NCBI RefSeq assembly: GCF_027627455.1 | Contig: NZ_CP115483.1 | Coordinates: 2,480,001-2,544,000, forward strand | From: Sphingobacterium sp. SYP-B4668 | GTDB taxonomy: Bacteria; Bacteroidota; Bacteroidia; Sphingobacteriales; Sphingobacteriaceae | Direction: 5' to 3' | DNA length: 64,000 nt | In this document: piece after piece, positions 53,597 to 63,063 of the stretch | How the letters are laid out: each line of letters opens with the position of its first letter | Position numbering within the stretch: the first letter of the stretch is position 1 | Position numbers and translations under genes: made by a program | The notes under the pieces: generated by a model | Seen by the model: the letters and a program-made list of their open reading frames with translations, nothing else | What the model was told of the DNA's origin: nothing | The model's database searches: none

Positions 53597-56572
53597 ATGA
53601 AACTTTTTACACAAAAAAGTACACTGTTATTCTGGTCTACCTTTATTTTATGCCTGCTGGCTGTATCGCCCCTGCATGCACAAAATCTGGTGAGCGGCAA
53701 GGTGACAGATGCACTATCCAATGCTCCGTTAACGGGGGTATCTATTGTTCAAAAGGGGACCGGGAACGGCACTACCACTGACAAAGATGGGGTTTATCAT
53801 TTGTCGGTACCCAAAGGCTCTTCATTAACAGTTTCTTATGTTGGGTATGATAAACAAGAACTTATCGTATCGTCTGGAACTTTAGACATTGCGCTAACGG
53901 CGACATCCAATATGCTCGAAGATGTGGTCGTCATTGGATATGGGGCTGTCAGGCGCAAGGACGTGACGACTGCTATCTCATCAGTATCCACAAAAGACCT
54001 TGAACAACGCCCTATTGTCAATGTGGCACAAGCGATACAAGGAAAAGCGGCAGGTGTTGCCGTGGTGCAGCCGAACGGTACTCCAGGAGCGGAGATGTCC
54101 ATACGAGTACGCGGGACGACATCCTTCAATGGTAGCAACGACCCGCTGTATGTCGTCGATGGGGTCCCGGTGGATAATATCCGATTTCTATCGGCCAATG
54201 ATATTACCGATATGCAAATCCTAAAAGACGCCTCTTCAGCTGCAATATATGGGTCTCGTGCAGCCAACGGTGTCATCTTGATCACGACAAAGGCGGGAGC
54301 GACCGGCCAAGCCAAAATTAGTCTCAATGCCCAATTGACCCATAATGTGGTTAGCAACTCATTTGATGTGCTCAATACCGAGCAGTATCGCGAGTTGCAG
54401 AATGAAATAGGCGTGCTCAGTCTTCCTAATACACTTGCCGATCAGACCGATTGGTTTAAAGAGACCTATAAGACAGGACGATTGCAGAACTACCAATTGT
54501 CTGTTTCCGATGGAACGGAGAAACTGAAATACTTCCTTTCAGCGGGGTATGTCAATGAGACAGGAGTATTGGATGCAGCTTACTTTAAACGTTATAATTT
54601 TAGGGCAAATATTGATAATCAGATCCGTACATGGCTGAAGGTAAATGCTAACATTACCTATTCTGACTATGCCAACAATGGGGTATCCACGGGGGTAGGT
54701 GCCAACAGAGGTGGCGTAGTGCTATCCGTCGTCAACACGCCTACTTACGCGCCCATATGGGATCCTGAGCATCCTAAGCAATATTACAACAACTTTTATG
54801 GCATCAGTAACATTACCAATCCATTGGAGAATATAGCGAGAAGCAAGGATAATAGGGATAAGGAAAATCGACTGATTGCTTCTGGAAACGCATTGATCAG
54901 CTTTCTGCCGACCTTGAATTTGAAATCATCGTTTACCTTAGATCGAAGAAATGCATGGAACACAAGGTTTTTGGATCCTATCACAACAGATTATGGTCGG
55001 AATCAGCATGGCGAGGGATCTGATCTCCGCAACATGAATACCGTCCTCACCTGGGACAATGTGCTTACGTATAAAAAGACAATTGGGCTACACAACATAG
55101 AAGGAATGGGGGGCACCTCATGGACTGATTCTCACTACACCAATAGCTATATTTACGGAAGCTACTACAATGACGAGTTGGTTCAGACTTTAAATGCGGC
55201 CAATAGGATTTCATGGGATGCTACCGGATCAGGTGCTTCCGGCTGGACCATTATGTCTTATTTTGCCAGAGCGATGTACAATTATGACGGCAAGTATCTG
55301 TTGACCGCTAATTTTAGATCTGACGGGTCTTCCAAATTGCATCCTGATTCAAGATGGGGATATTTCCCTTCATTTTCTGCAGCTTGGCGTCTTTCATCTG
55401 AACCTTTTCTATCAGACATCAGTTGGATAAATGATCTAAAGATTCGTGGTGGGTGGGGGCAGACCGGCAATCAATCGGGAATAGGTGATTATGCTTATCT
55501 CATGCTTTATAATTTTGTACGCAAACCTTGGTACCAAGAAGAATTTGCAAAAGCTGTCCCTGGACTAGCTGTTGCCAATCTGCGTACCAGTGATCTTACT
55601 TGGGAGACCACGAGCCAATCGGGGTTAGGAGTTGATTTCATGGGCTTGGACAATAGATTGTCCGTTAGTTTGGATTATTACTACAAGCGCACGACCGATA
55701 TGCTGATGTTTTTATCCCTTCCTGAAGGTCCCAATGCGATTAATACCCTCGTTCGTAATGAAGGTACTATGGTCAACAAGGGTTTTGAAGTTACTATTGG
55801 CTCCAAGAATGTGAGAGGTCCATTGAATTGGGAGACAGACTTTAATATATCATTCAATCGCAATAAGCTGGAGGACCTAGCTTTGCAGCAACTGTATTCC
55901 ACGGCCGTAACGAGTAATTTTGTCAATGAAGCTGTTGTCCGAAATGAACCTGGACGATCTTTGGGCGGTTTTTTTGGCTATATCAGTGATGGTGTTAACC
56001 CCGAGACAGGTGAATTGATGTATCGCGACCTCAATGGTGACGGCAAATTGTCGGTATCCGATCGAACCTACATCGGAGATCCCAATCCTAAATTCACCTA
56101 TGGAATGACCAACAATTTTTCTTGGAAGAACTTTGATTTGGGCATATTTATCCAAGGAACCTACGGGAATGATATTTTCAATGCCAGTCGGATTGAGACA
56201 GAAGGGATGTATGATGGCAAAAATCAAACAACTAGAGTTCTGGATAGATGGCAGATACCTGGACAGATCACGGATGTCCCCAAAGCTGGATTCAATATTA
56301 AGAATTCGACTTATTTTATCGAAAATGGTAGCTATCTGCGGGTGAAGAACATATCTCTGAGCTACAATTTCAAAGGTGACCAGCTGCAAAGGATAGGAAT
56401 ATTCAAATTGCAGCCCTACATCTCGGCCAGTAATCTTTTGACGTGGACCAAGTACACAGGGATGGATCCAGAGGTCAATCAATATGGCAATAACGGTGCT
56501 GTCCAAGGGATAGATTGGGGCACATATCCACACAGTCGATCGTTTGTAGTCGGTGTCAATGTAGAATTTTAA
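53597..56572 (+). CDS. SusC/RagA-type TonB-dependent outer-membrane transporter
   Basis: A 991-residue receptor that imports oligosaccharides across the outer membrane using TonB energy. It has a signal peptide (ending LHAQ) and an N-terminal carboxypeptidase-regulatory-like domain (LVSGKVTDALSNAPLTGVSI, then VSYVGYDKQELIV). The plug has the SusC signature (EDVVVIGYGAVRRKDVTTAI, and GTPGAEMSIRVRGTTSFNGS, DPLYVVDGVPVDNI, LKDASSAAIYGSRAANGVI). The barrel ends RSFVVGVNVEF. The SusD gene follows after 13 bp. Together they form the glycan uptake pair of the locus, with GH30 as the enzyme. Confidence 0.97.
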   Translation: MKLFTQKSTLLFWSTFILCLLAVSPLHAQNLVSGKVTDALSNAPLTGVSIVQKGTGNGTTTDKDGVYHLSVPKGSSLTVSYVGYDKQELIVSSGTLDIALTATSNMLEDVVVIGYGAVRRKDVTTAISSVSTKDLEQRPIVNVAQAIQGKAAGVAVVQPNGTPGAEMSIRVRGTTSFNGSNDPLYVVDGVPVDNIRFLSANDITDMQILKDASSAAIYGSRAANGVILITTKAGATGQAKISLNAQLTHNVVSNSFDVLNTEQYRELQNEIGVLSLPNTLADQTDWFKETYKTGRLQNYQLSVSDGTEKLKYFLSAGYVNETGVLDAAYFKRYNFRANIDNQIRTWLKVNANITYSDYANNGVSTGVGANRGGVVLSVVNTPTYAPIWDPEHPKQYYNNFYGISNITNPLENIARSKDNRDKENRLIASGNALISFLPTLNLKSSFTLDRRNAWNTRFLDPITTDYGRNQHGEGSDLRNMNTVLTWDNVLTYKKTIGLHNIEGMGGTSWTDSHYTNSYIYGSYYNDELVQTLNAANRISWDATGSGASGWTIMSYFARAMYNYDGKYLLTANFRSDGSSKLHPDSRWGYFPSFSAAWRLSSEPFLSDISWINDLKIRGGWGQTGNQSGIGDYAYLMLYNFVRKPWYQEEFAKAVPGLAVANLRTSDLTWETTSQSGLGVDFMGLDNRLSVSLDYYYKRTTDMLMFLSLPEGPNAINTLVRNEGTMVNKGFEVTIGSKNVRGPLNWETDFNISFNRNKLEDLALQQLYSTAVTSNFVNEAVVRNEPGRSLGGFFGYISDGVNPETGELMYRDLNGDGKLSVSDRTYIGDPNPKFTYGMTNNFSWKNFDLGIFIQGTYGNDIFNASRIETEGMYDGKNQTTRVLDRWQIPGQITDVPKAGFNIKNSTYFIENGSYLRVKNISLSYNFKGDQLQRIGIFKLQPYISASNLLTWTKYTGMDPEVNQYGNNGAVQGIDWGTYPHSRSFVVGVNVEF

Positions 56573-56585
56573 AACAGAAAGAGTC

Positions 56586-58106
56586 ATGAAATCGAAAGTT
56601 ATAACAGCATTATTGTCAAGCAGTCTACTGGTGTTGATCTCCTCCTGTTCATTGGTACAAGATCCTTTGGATCGCTATTCTGATGTGACCCAAGGAGTGG
56701 ACGAATCCGGCAATAAAATAGTATTCAAGAATAAAGAGGAAGCAAAGAGCTACCTCAGCACGTTGTACCAACAACTGCGCGATCGGCAAGAACATTGGTA
56801 CGTAGACCTATTGCTTATTGGTGAGTCTCATGCTGACAATGCGTATGCTGGCACCACAGGGGCAGAAGTACTTCCCTTTGAAAATAACGCAATAGAAGGA
56901 TCCAACTCTGTCGTCAATAGAGACTGGCGTCGTTATTTGGAGGATATTGGTAAGGCTAATAGATTGATCATCCATGTAGATAGCGTGGACGATGCTTCCT
57001 TTTCTAACCTAGAGCGTAACACCATCAGCGCGCAGGCCAAGATATTTAGAGCTTTGGTCATGTTTGACATGGTTCGCATCTTTGGCGCTATACCGGTTGT
57101 CACCACAGAGGCTCCAGATATCACCGGCGAAAATATAGAGGAAGTATATCCCCTTTATTTTCCGAAACAATCCACTGAGCAGGAAGCTTATTTGCAGATC
57201 GAAAAGGACTGCTTGGAAGCATTGCAATATGCACCTGACAATAACGCAGCGGACAAAACCAAGTTTAGTAAGTCTGTGGCACGGGCATTACTAGCCAAGG
57301 TATATGCCGAGAAGCCATTACGTGATTATGCAAAGGTCATCCAATACTGCGATGCCCTTGCTGTTGATGGGTTTGATCTGGTTACGGATTTTGCCGATCT
57401 ATTTGGTATGAATGCTGCCAATACCGATACCAAGATGCGGAATACGAAAGAGTCTATTTTGGAAGCGCAGTTTTTTCCTGGAGGTGGCAATTGGGCTACT
57501 TGGATGTTTGGTCGGGATCTCATCAATTATGACAACAATTTCACCTGGGCCAAATGGGTGACCCCCTCCAGGGATCTCATCAAGGCCTATCAAGATGAAG
57601 GGGATCAGGTTAGATACAATCAATCTATCGTGTATTACACCACGAAATGGAGCAATTACTACCCTATGGCCAATTATCCCTTCATGTATAAGCTACGGTC
57701 GGCACATAGTAGCATTATCAAAATGCGATATGCTGATTTGCTGTTGATTAAAGCCGAAGCGCTGATCATGCAGGCCAGCCCCAATCTGATTGAAGCAGCG
57801 GCGATTATAGACCGTATACGTCTTCGTGCTGGATTATCGGGACTGACGAATGCCGTCAAAGCCAGCAAAGAGTCCATGTTGGCCGCGTTGATAAAAGAGC
57901 GTCGCTTGGAGTTAGCATTCGAAGGACAGCGCTGGTTCGATTTGGTTCGACTCAATAAAGTGGAAGAGGTCATGAATGCCGTTTTTGCAAAAGACCCCGG
58001 ACGTAAAGCCTTGGCCTATCCGTTTGATGCTAATTCCTATCGTCTACCTGTACCACAATCGGCGATAGACCAGAATCCAAATCTTGTACAGAACCCCGGT
58101 TATTAA
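56586..58106 (+). CDS. SusD/RagB-type glycan-binding lipoprotein
   Basis: A 506-residue surface lipoprotein that caps the SusC barrel and binds the glycan. Lipobox LISSC lies at residues 17-21. Family features are the TPR-rich helical fold, RAKIFRALVMFDMVRIFGAI-like helix (QAKIFRALVMFDMVRIFG), VARALLAKVYAE, the RYADLLLIKAEALI helix, and the C-terminal IKERRLELAFEGQRWFDLVR block ending LVQNPGY. It is cotranscribed with SusC upstream and the GH30 gene 15 bp downstream. Confidence 0.96.
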   Translation: MKSKVITALLSSSLLVLISSCSLVQDPLDRYSDVTQGVDESGNKIVFKNKEEAKSYLSTLYQQLRDRQEHWYVDLLLIGESHADNAYAGTTGAEVLPFENNAIEGSNSVVNRDWRRYLEDIGKANRLIIHVDSVDDASFSNLERNTISAQAKIFRALVMFDMVRIFGAIPVVTTEAPDITGENIEEVYPLYFPKQSTEQEAYLQIEKDCLEALQYAPDNNAADKTKFSKSVARALLAKVYAEKPLRDYAKVIQYCDALAVDGFDLVTDFADLFGMNAANTDTKMRNTKESILEAQFFPGGGNWATWMFGRDLINYDNNFTWAKWVTPSRDLIKAYQDEGDQVRYNQSIVYYTTKWSNYYPMANYPFMYKLRSAHSSIIKMRYADLLLIKAEALIMQASPNLIEAAAIIDRIRLRAGLSGLTNAVKASKESMLAALIKERRLELAFEGQRWFDLVRLNKVEEVMNAVFAKDPGRKALAYPFDANSYRLPVPQSAIDQNPNLVQNPGY

Positions 58107-58121
58107 CTATATCACGAAACC

Positions 58122-59624
58122 ATGAATGACAACGTTAAATACAACAAACCTATGATATATACGCTTTTGCTGTCGTGCATCTTAGCGACCACATCTTGCA
58201 ATAGAGATAGCTACACCCCCTCTCAGGGTAATGAAGAGAAAGACAATGGGGATGTAACCCTGTATGTGACTACTACCAATCGGTCGCAAGATTTTGAGCG
58301 CCTATACAAGGATTTTAGCGACAAATCCAATATGTCGCCCAATACGATTACGCTTGATCCTTCTATTAAATACCAAAGTATGGATGGTTTTGGAGCAGCA
58401 ATTACAGGCTCCACTTGTTATAATTTGATGAAAATGAATCAGACCGACCGAACAAAGTTCCTGACCGAAACATTTTCTGAAAAGGAGGGTATGGGCATGA
58501 GTTACATCCGCATTGCAATAGGCTGTTCAGACTTCTCGCTCAGTGAGTATACCTGTTGGGATACACCGGGGATTGAAAACTTCGGATTGCAGAACGAAGA
58601 AAAGAAATATATCTTACCTGTACTCAAGGAGATATTGGCCATTAATCCCGCCGTCAAAATTTTAGGCTCCCCATGGACACCCCCCAAATGGATGAAGGTC
58701 AATAATCTGACCGAACTGAAGCCCCATGATTCGTGGACAAGCGGGCAGTTGAATCCTGCGCATTATGATAACTACGCCACCTATTTTGTAAAATGGTTGC
58801 AGGCCTTCCAAGCGGAAGGAATCAAAGTGGCGGCTGTGACTCCACAGAATGAACCTTTGAACCGAGGCAACTCCGCTTCCCTTTATATGACTTGGCAAGA
58901 GCAGCAAGCGTTTGTCAAGCAGGCACTTGGCCCTAAACTCAAAGCGGCAGGTTTGAATACACAGATTTATGCATTTGACCATAATTACAATTATGACAAT
59001 GTCGCGGATCAAAATGATTATCCAATTAAGATGTATAATGATCCTGAGGCTGCTGCTTTTATCACCGGTGCCGCTTATCACAATTATGGAGGAGATAAAG
59101 CTGAACTATTGGATATTCATAGCCAGCGCCCTGATAAAGAACTCATCTTTACGGAGACCTCAATTGGTGAATGGAATGATGGCCGTAATCTTGAGAAAAG
59201 GCTAATGGAGGATATGGGCGAAGTAGCGTTGGGTACAGTTAATAATTGGAGTAGGGCTGTCATCGTCTGGAATCTGATGTTGGATACCGAGAAAGGTCCC
59301 AACCGTGATGGTGGGTGCCAGACATGCTATGGTGCGGTAGATATCAATAGTGCCAATTATAAGACGATTACACGCAATTCGCACTACTACATTGTTGGGC
59401 ATCTCTCAGCAGTGGTCAAGCCTGGCGCAACGCGGATAGCAACCAGTGGATATACAGCCGAAGGACTCACGTATAGCGCTTTTCAGAATAAGGATGGGAG
59501 CTATGCTGCAGTGTTGTTGAACAATTCTGCTGAGCAGCGCAAAATAACGTTGAGCGATGGTAAGAAGCATTTTAGTTATGAGGTTCCAGCAAAATCCGTG
59601 GTTTCATATCGTTGGACCAATTAG
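58122..59624 (+). CDS. Glycoside hydrolase family 30 lipoprotein (possible endo-beta-1,6-glucanase)
   Basis: A 500-residue enzyme anchored as a lipoprotein (LATTSC, C26; a start at 58152 is also possible). The (beta/alpha)8 domain opens SMDGFGAAITGSTCYNLM. The acid/base is E244 in TPQNEPLNRG and the nucleophile E345 in IFTETSIGEW. A C-terminal beta-sandwich (TYSAFQNKDGSYAAVLLNNS and YEVPAKSVVSYRW) completes a normal GH30. Subfamily GH30_3 enzymes act on beta-1,6-glucan, and the gene order SusC-SusD-GH30-binding lipoprotein matches the Bacteroides beta-1,6-glucan locus. Glucosylceramidase-like activity remains an alternative. Confidence 0.9.
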   Translation: MNDNVKYNKPMIYTLLLSCILATTSCNRDSYTPSQGNEEKDNGDVTLYVTTTNRSQDFERLYKDFSDKSNMSPNTITLDPSIKYQSMDGFGAAITGSTCYNLMKMNQTDRTKFLTETFSEKEGMGMSYIRIAIGCSDFSLSEYTCWDTPGIENFGLQNEEKKYILPVLKEILAINPAVKILGSPWTPPKWMKVNNLTELKPHDSWTSGQLNPAHYDNYATYFVKWLQAFQAEGIKVAAVTPQNEPLNRGNSASLYMTWQEQQAFVKQALGPKLKAAGLNTQIYAFDHNYNYDNVADQNDYPIKMYNDPEAAAFITGAAYHNYGGDKAELLDIHSQRPDKELIFTETSIGEWNDGRNLEKRLMEDMGEVALGTVNNWSRAVIVWNLMLDTEKGPNRDGGCQTCYGAVDINSANYKTITRNSHYYIVGHLSAVVKPGATRIATSGYTAEGLTYSAFQNKDGSYAAVLLNNSAEQRKITLSDGKKHFSYEVPAKSVVSYRWTN

Positions 59625-59635
59625 AATCAGACAAC

Positions 59636-60970
59636 ATGAGAAGAATATTAATCACCGGAATTGCCTTAATATCCGCTCTTGGACTTTGGCAATCTTGCAA
59701 AAAGGACGATCAATTGCCACAGGGTTCACCTGTGCTATCCGTTCAAACAGATGTTAAAACAGCGCATTTTGGCGACAGTCTATCGTTTAAGGTCAATGTC
59801 TCCGATCCCGCAGTGCCTCTCTCGACAGTGAAGGTGCAGCTATACTATACAGATGACTTGGTTGCAGAGACTGTTATCAGGACCAAGGAAAATGGAGCGT
59901 ATATGGGGAAGGTCTATATCCCATACTTTAAGGATGTGCCTGATGGTACCGCTACTCTCAAATTTGTATTGCAAAATATCAGTAAGACAAAGGTCGAGCA
60001 AGCGTATGACTTGGTTTTAAAAAGGCCGGACTTCCCCTATCTAACACTGGTTACGGACAATCAAAGTTATAGAATGGAAAAAGTAGCCGCCAATAGTTAT
60101 GCCGTTACCCAGAATTTTCCGTATGCCGTGAAGGGATATATATCTGCACAAGCAGTAGGTGAGCAAGGGAATCCGCTAACCTTCGGATGGGAAAATAACA
60201 GTGTAGCACTGGGCTCGGTCAATCAAATTCCGTTTTCTAATTCGGTGTCTGGTACCTACACCATCTCGTTCAACACCTTTAGCTTTGACGCTTCACCATT
60301 CATCATCGCTTATGCAGTTAATGGAAGTGTGATGAGTCGAGTCAACGATGATAATTTCAAAGCCGAACTCCAGATGACCAAAGGCGAGTTGGTGACCGTG
60401 GATGGAATTGAAGGAATTGACGAATGGTGGATGGATCCGGATTATTTCAAAAAGGACGATACAGGAAAATGGACGTTCCATGCTGCTACTGGTAAATATC
60501 GGGTTACGGCCAATTTTCCGAATAAGTATCTCATAGTGGAGGCGATGGATGGCAATAATCTCGCAAGTTTGAAGGCAGACGGCACAGGTGCCATTTGGAT
60601 TATTGGCGAAGGAATAGGGAAACCATCTGTTGCTGCCAATCAAGTCGGCTGGAATACGGATAAAGCCCTTTGTCTAGCGCCTATCGGAAATAAGAAGTAC
60701 CAGATTACTGTAACAGGCAATAAAACCATCAAAACCGACAACATCAACTTTAAATTCTTCCATCAGAAAAATTGGGGTGGTGAATTTGGTGGGACGGCTA
60801 TCAGCACCACCAGTGATATTATTTTTATAGGTGACGGAAAGAACGGTCGGGATTCGGGCAATCTTGGGCTTGTAACAGGTAAGACTATCCCCGACGGCAA
60901 GACATACGTCTTGACGGTCGATCTAACTGCTGGAAATGACAAAGCCGTATTAACGGTGACACCGCAGTAG
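59636..60970 (+). CDS. Surface glycan-binding lipoprotein at the SusE/F position
   Basis: The ATG at 59636 starts a lipoprotein signal with lipobox LWQSC; an in-frame start at 59612 would overlap the GH30 gene. The 444-residue protein has an N-terminal Ig-like part (VLSVQTDVKTAHFGDSLSFK). The C-terminal half is SusE/F-like, with EWWMDPDYFKKDDTGKWTF, YLIVEAMDGNN, and FKFFHQKNWGGEFGG rich in aromatic residues of carbohydrate-binding type. It would hold the glucan near the GH30 enzyme at the cell surface. It is the last gene of the locus and is followed by a strong terminator. Confidence 0.85.
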   Translation: MRRILITGIALISALGLWQSCKKDDQLPQGSPVLSVQTDVKTAHFGDSLSFKVNVSDPAVPLSTVKVQLYYTDDLVAETVIRTKENGAYMGKVYIPYFKDVPDGTATLKFVLQNISKTKVEQAYDLVLKRPDFPYLTLVTDNQSYRMEKVAANSYAVTQNFPYAVKGYISAQAVGEQGNPLTFGWENNSVALGSVNQIPFSNSVSGTYTISFNTFSFDASPFIIAYAVNGSVMSRVNDDNFKAELQMTKGELVTVDGIEGIDEWWMDPDYFKKDDTGKWTFHAATGKYRVTANFPNKYLIVEAMDGNNLASLKADGTGAIWIIGEGIGKPSVAANQVGWNTDKALCLAPIGNKKYQITVTGNKTIKTDNINFKFFHQKNWGGEFGGTAISTTSDIIFIGDGKNGRDSGNLGLVTGKTIPDGKTYVLTVDLTAGNDKAVLTVTPQ

Positions 60971-60995
60971 CAGTTCGTCTAGACATACTTCAAGA

Positions 60996-61041
60996 GAAAG
61001 CCTTGCTCCAAAATAGATTTCGAGCAAGGCTTTCCTTTTTT
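60996..61041 (+). terminator. Terminator of the GH30 locus
   Basis: GAAAGCCTTGCTC (60996-61008) pairs with GAGCAAGGCTTTC (61022-61034), a perfect 13-bp stem with a 13-nt loop, followed by CTTTTTTT. Confidence 0.9.
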
Positions 61042-61088
61042 TGAAAGTGTGTCCCACCAGGATTATTTAATGACCACACAGCATTCCC

Positions 61089-61376
61089 TTATATCATTGA
61101 CATCCGAATAATTTGTGCGGGTTCTTGCAAGAAATCGCCAGCCACACGCTGGAAGTTTTTGATGTATGGTTGTGCATTGTGGATGTCCAGCCCATCTTGG
61201 TCGTGCCATATCTCATAAAAGACGAATACATTTGGGTCATCTATGGCCTGGTGCAAATCGTAACGTTCGCAGGCTGGTTCCTCACGGGTTTGCTCAACCA
61301 TATCTCGGAGCAAGAGGGCGAGTTTTTCGCGATGTTGGGTGTGGGCTATAAGCACAGCTGTTAGATATATTTTCAT
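61089..61376 (-). CDS. Antibiotic biosynthesis monooxygenase (ABM) family protein
   Basis: The ATG at 61376 (MKIYLTAVLIAHTQHREKL) gives 95 residues, the usual size of ABM/YgiN-like quinol monooxygenases, which are dimers of ferredoxin-like fold. The typical central part is REEPACERYDLHQAIDDPN followed by FVFYEIWHDQDGLDIHNAQPYI. A start at 61421 would overlap the neighbour and is less likely. It lies 13 bp after an MdaB-like oxidoreductase gene. Pairing of MdaB and YgiN-type proteins is known in quinone metabolism, and the two probably share an operon. Confidence 0.88.
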   Translation of the reverse strand: MKIYLTAVLIAHTQHREKLALLLRDMVEQTREEPACERYDLHQAIDDPNVFVFYEIWHDQDGLDIHNAQPYIKNFQRVAGDFLQEPAQIIRMSMI

Positions 61377-61389
61377 TTTTGGTGGCAAA

Positions 61390-62004
61390 TTAGCATAATG
61401 TAGCCTCAAGTTCTTTGGCAAATACCTCCCCTAAATGTTTGAGGTAAGCAGCTTTGTCCTGTGCCATATTCGCATTCTTTTCTACATCATGAAAATGAAA
61501 CCCTTCCATTTTCGTCAATGATGCAAAGGCATTCATACGATGGAAGCCAAAAAGAGGACCATCATCTACGGTACGTTCTTGAAAGAATTCACCTGGCAAG
61601 GTGAAGGCAGTTTGAGGAGCATTCCAGCTTGTAGTCAATAGATACTTCCGACCGGCTAATGCTCCGCCTGTGCCGTAGTTGATTGCAGGATGTTTCGATG
61701 ATCGCCCATCGCTATTGTATATCCCTTTTTGATGACCAGCGGTGAAGACGACGTCTATGTATTTTTTAAACTCAAACGGTAGCTGAAACCACCAAATAGG
61801 CGTATGGTAGATGATGTAATCTGCCCATACAAACTTTCGGACCTCTTCGTCCTCATCATAGCCATCTGCTATACGTGTCATTTGGACCTCCACATCGTCC
61901 ATATCTTTGAAAAAATCAAATGTAGCCTCCGCTATCGTATCGTTATATTTTCCTCCTGAATGTCCGAAATGCTGTCCAGCATTGATAATAAGTATTTTTT
62001 TCAT
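61390..62004 (-). CDS. MdaB-like NAD(P)H:quinone oxidoreductase (flavodoxin-like)
   Basis: With the ATG at 62004 the protein has 204 residues. The flavodoxin-like fold opens KKILIINAGQHFGHSGG, then YIIYHTPIWWFQLPFEFKKY (FMN/FAD-binding strand-loop), and GRKYLLTTSWNAPQTAF. These are typical of the MdaB/YwrO/NQO1 group that reduces quinones by two electrons. The C-terminal FHFHDVEKNANMAQDK segment is as in MdaB. The gene is divergent from a LysR regulator whose start is 134 bp away. Confidence 0.9.
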   Translation of the reverse strand: MKKILIINAGQHFGHSGGKYNDTIAEATFDFFKDMDDVEVQMTRIADGYDEDEEVRKFVWADYIIYHTPIWWFQLPFEFKKYIDVVFTAGHQKGIYNSDGRSSKHPAINYGTGGALAGRKYLLTTSWNAPQTAFTLPGEFFQERTVDDGPLFGFHRMNAFASLTKMEGFHFHDVEKNANMAQDKAAYLKHLGEVFAKELEATLC

Positions 62005-62065
62005 CCTTATATAATTTTTGAAATGTGATGAAGCCATAGTTCCATACCTGTCAAAGGCTTCGATA

Positions 62066-62073
62066 CAAAATTA
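62066..62073 (-). promoter_or_regulatory. -7 box of the MdaB-like/ABM operon
   Basis: On the minus strand this reads TAATTTTG, an exact TAnnTTTG match, 61 bp before the ATG at 62004. It lies back to back with the LysR promoter at 62110. Confidence 0.5.
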
Positions 62074-62109
62074 AGGAGGAAATAATTATCAGAAAAATAA
62101 GATATGTTA

Positions 62110-62117
62110 TACCTTTG
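62110..62117 (+). promoter_or_regulatory. -7 box of the LysR-family gene
   Basis: TACCTTTG matches TAnnTTTG exactly and lies 20 bp before the ATG at 62138. The divergent layout allows the LysR protein to act on both promoters. Confidence 0.5.
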
Positions 62118-62137
62118 TATTATATAAATGATAGCTC

Positions 62138-63058
62138 ATGGTCAATCTAGAATGGTACCGTACATTTAAGGCAATCTATAAGACAGGGACGCTTACAGGA
62201 GCTGCGGAGACACTTTTCATTTCCCAACCTGGCGTTAGCCTGCATTTGAGTTCGCTGGAATCTTATGTAGGCTATAAATTGTTCGATCGCACCGGTCGTA
62301 AAATGGTGCCCACCGAGCGTGGAAAAGTATTGTTCAATGCTATTGTCGACCCATTGGTGAAATTAGAAGAGGTAGAGAAGAACTTTCAACGATGTACAGA
62401 AGCACATACACCAACTATCAGTGTGGGCATGTGCTTTGAAACTTTCCAGATTACCCTAGAGCAGTATGTCTCCACATTACCCTTCAACCTTATCATCTGT
62501 TTTGGAGAGTATCCAGAGATGCTGGACCAACTGGACAAAGGTATCCTAGATTTGATTATTACCCCTCAAAAGGGTATTTCGCCTCGCATTGAGCACGAGG
62601 CTTTTTCTTCCGAGCAGATTGTGTTAGTAGGAGGGCCCCAAGTCGATACCAGCTATTTCGAACATATAAAAAAGGAAGCCAATATCGAGGAGATCGCGGA
62701 TTGGTTGAAAGCCCAAAAGTGGTACGGTACTACCGGAGATATGGAGCACTTGTTGCGCTTTTGGAAGCTCAATTTCGATAAGCAACCTGATTTTAGACCG
62801 AACTATATCGTACCTAATCTTAATTCCATTGTCCGATGTTTAAGTGGTGGTACGGGCGTGGCTGTCATTCCAGACTTTCTGTGTCGGCAAGAATTGAATT
62901 CTGGCCAGATTAAGCTGATTTGGGAAGGGCGTAAGAAGTTGACAAATACCCTTTATTTTGGCACTCGCAAGCAGCATAGTCATCAGCAAGAAATAGACCA
63001 TATCAAGGGGTTATTTAGGAAGGTAATGGCGAATGCTGACGCTTATATTGCACAGTAG
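62138..63058 (+). CDS. LysR-family transcriptional regulator
   Basis: A 306-residue protein of standard length. The N-terminal winged helix-turn-helix reads WYRTFKAIYKTGTLTGAAE, then TLFISQPGVSLHLSSLES, and GYKLFDRTGRKMVPTERG. The C-terminal substrate-binding domain covers residues about 90-300 (ISVGMCFETFQITLEQYV, GTGVAVIPDFLCRQEL). It is divergent from the MdaB-like/ABM operon and is the likely regulator of it, perhaps responding to quinones or electrophiles; the effector is inferred only. Confidence 0.93.
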   Translation: MVNLEWYRTFKAIYKTGTLTGAAETLFISQPGVSLHLSSLESYVGYKLFDRTGRKMVPTERGKVLFNAIVDPLVKLEEVEKNFQRCTEAHTPTISVGMCFETFQITLEQYVSTLPFNLIICFGEYPEMLDQLDKGILDLIITPQKGISPRIEHEAFSSEQIVLVGGPQVDTSYFEHIKKEANIEEIADWLKAQKWYGTTGDMEHLLRFWKLNFDKQPDFRPNYIVPNLNSIVRCLSGGTGVAVIPDFLCRQELNSGQIKLIWEGRKKLTNTLYFGTRKQHSHQQEIDHIKGLFRKVMANADAYIAQ

Positions 63059-63063
63059 TCGAC

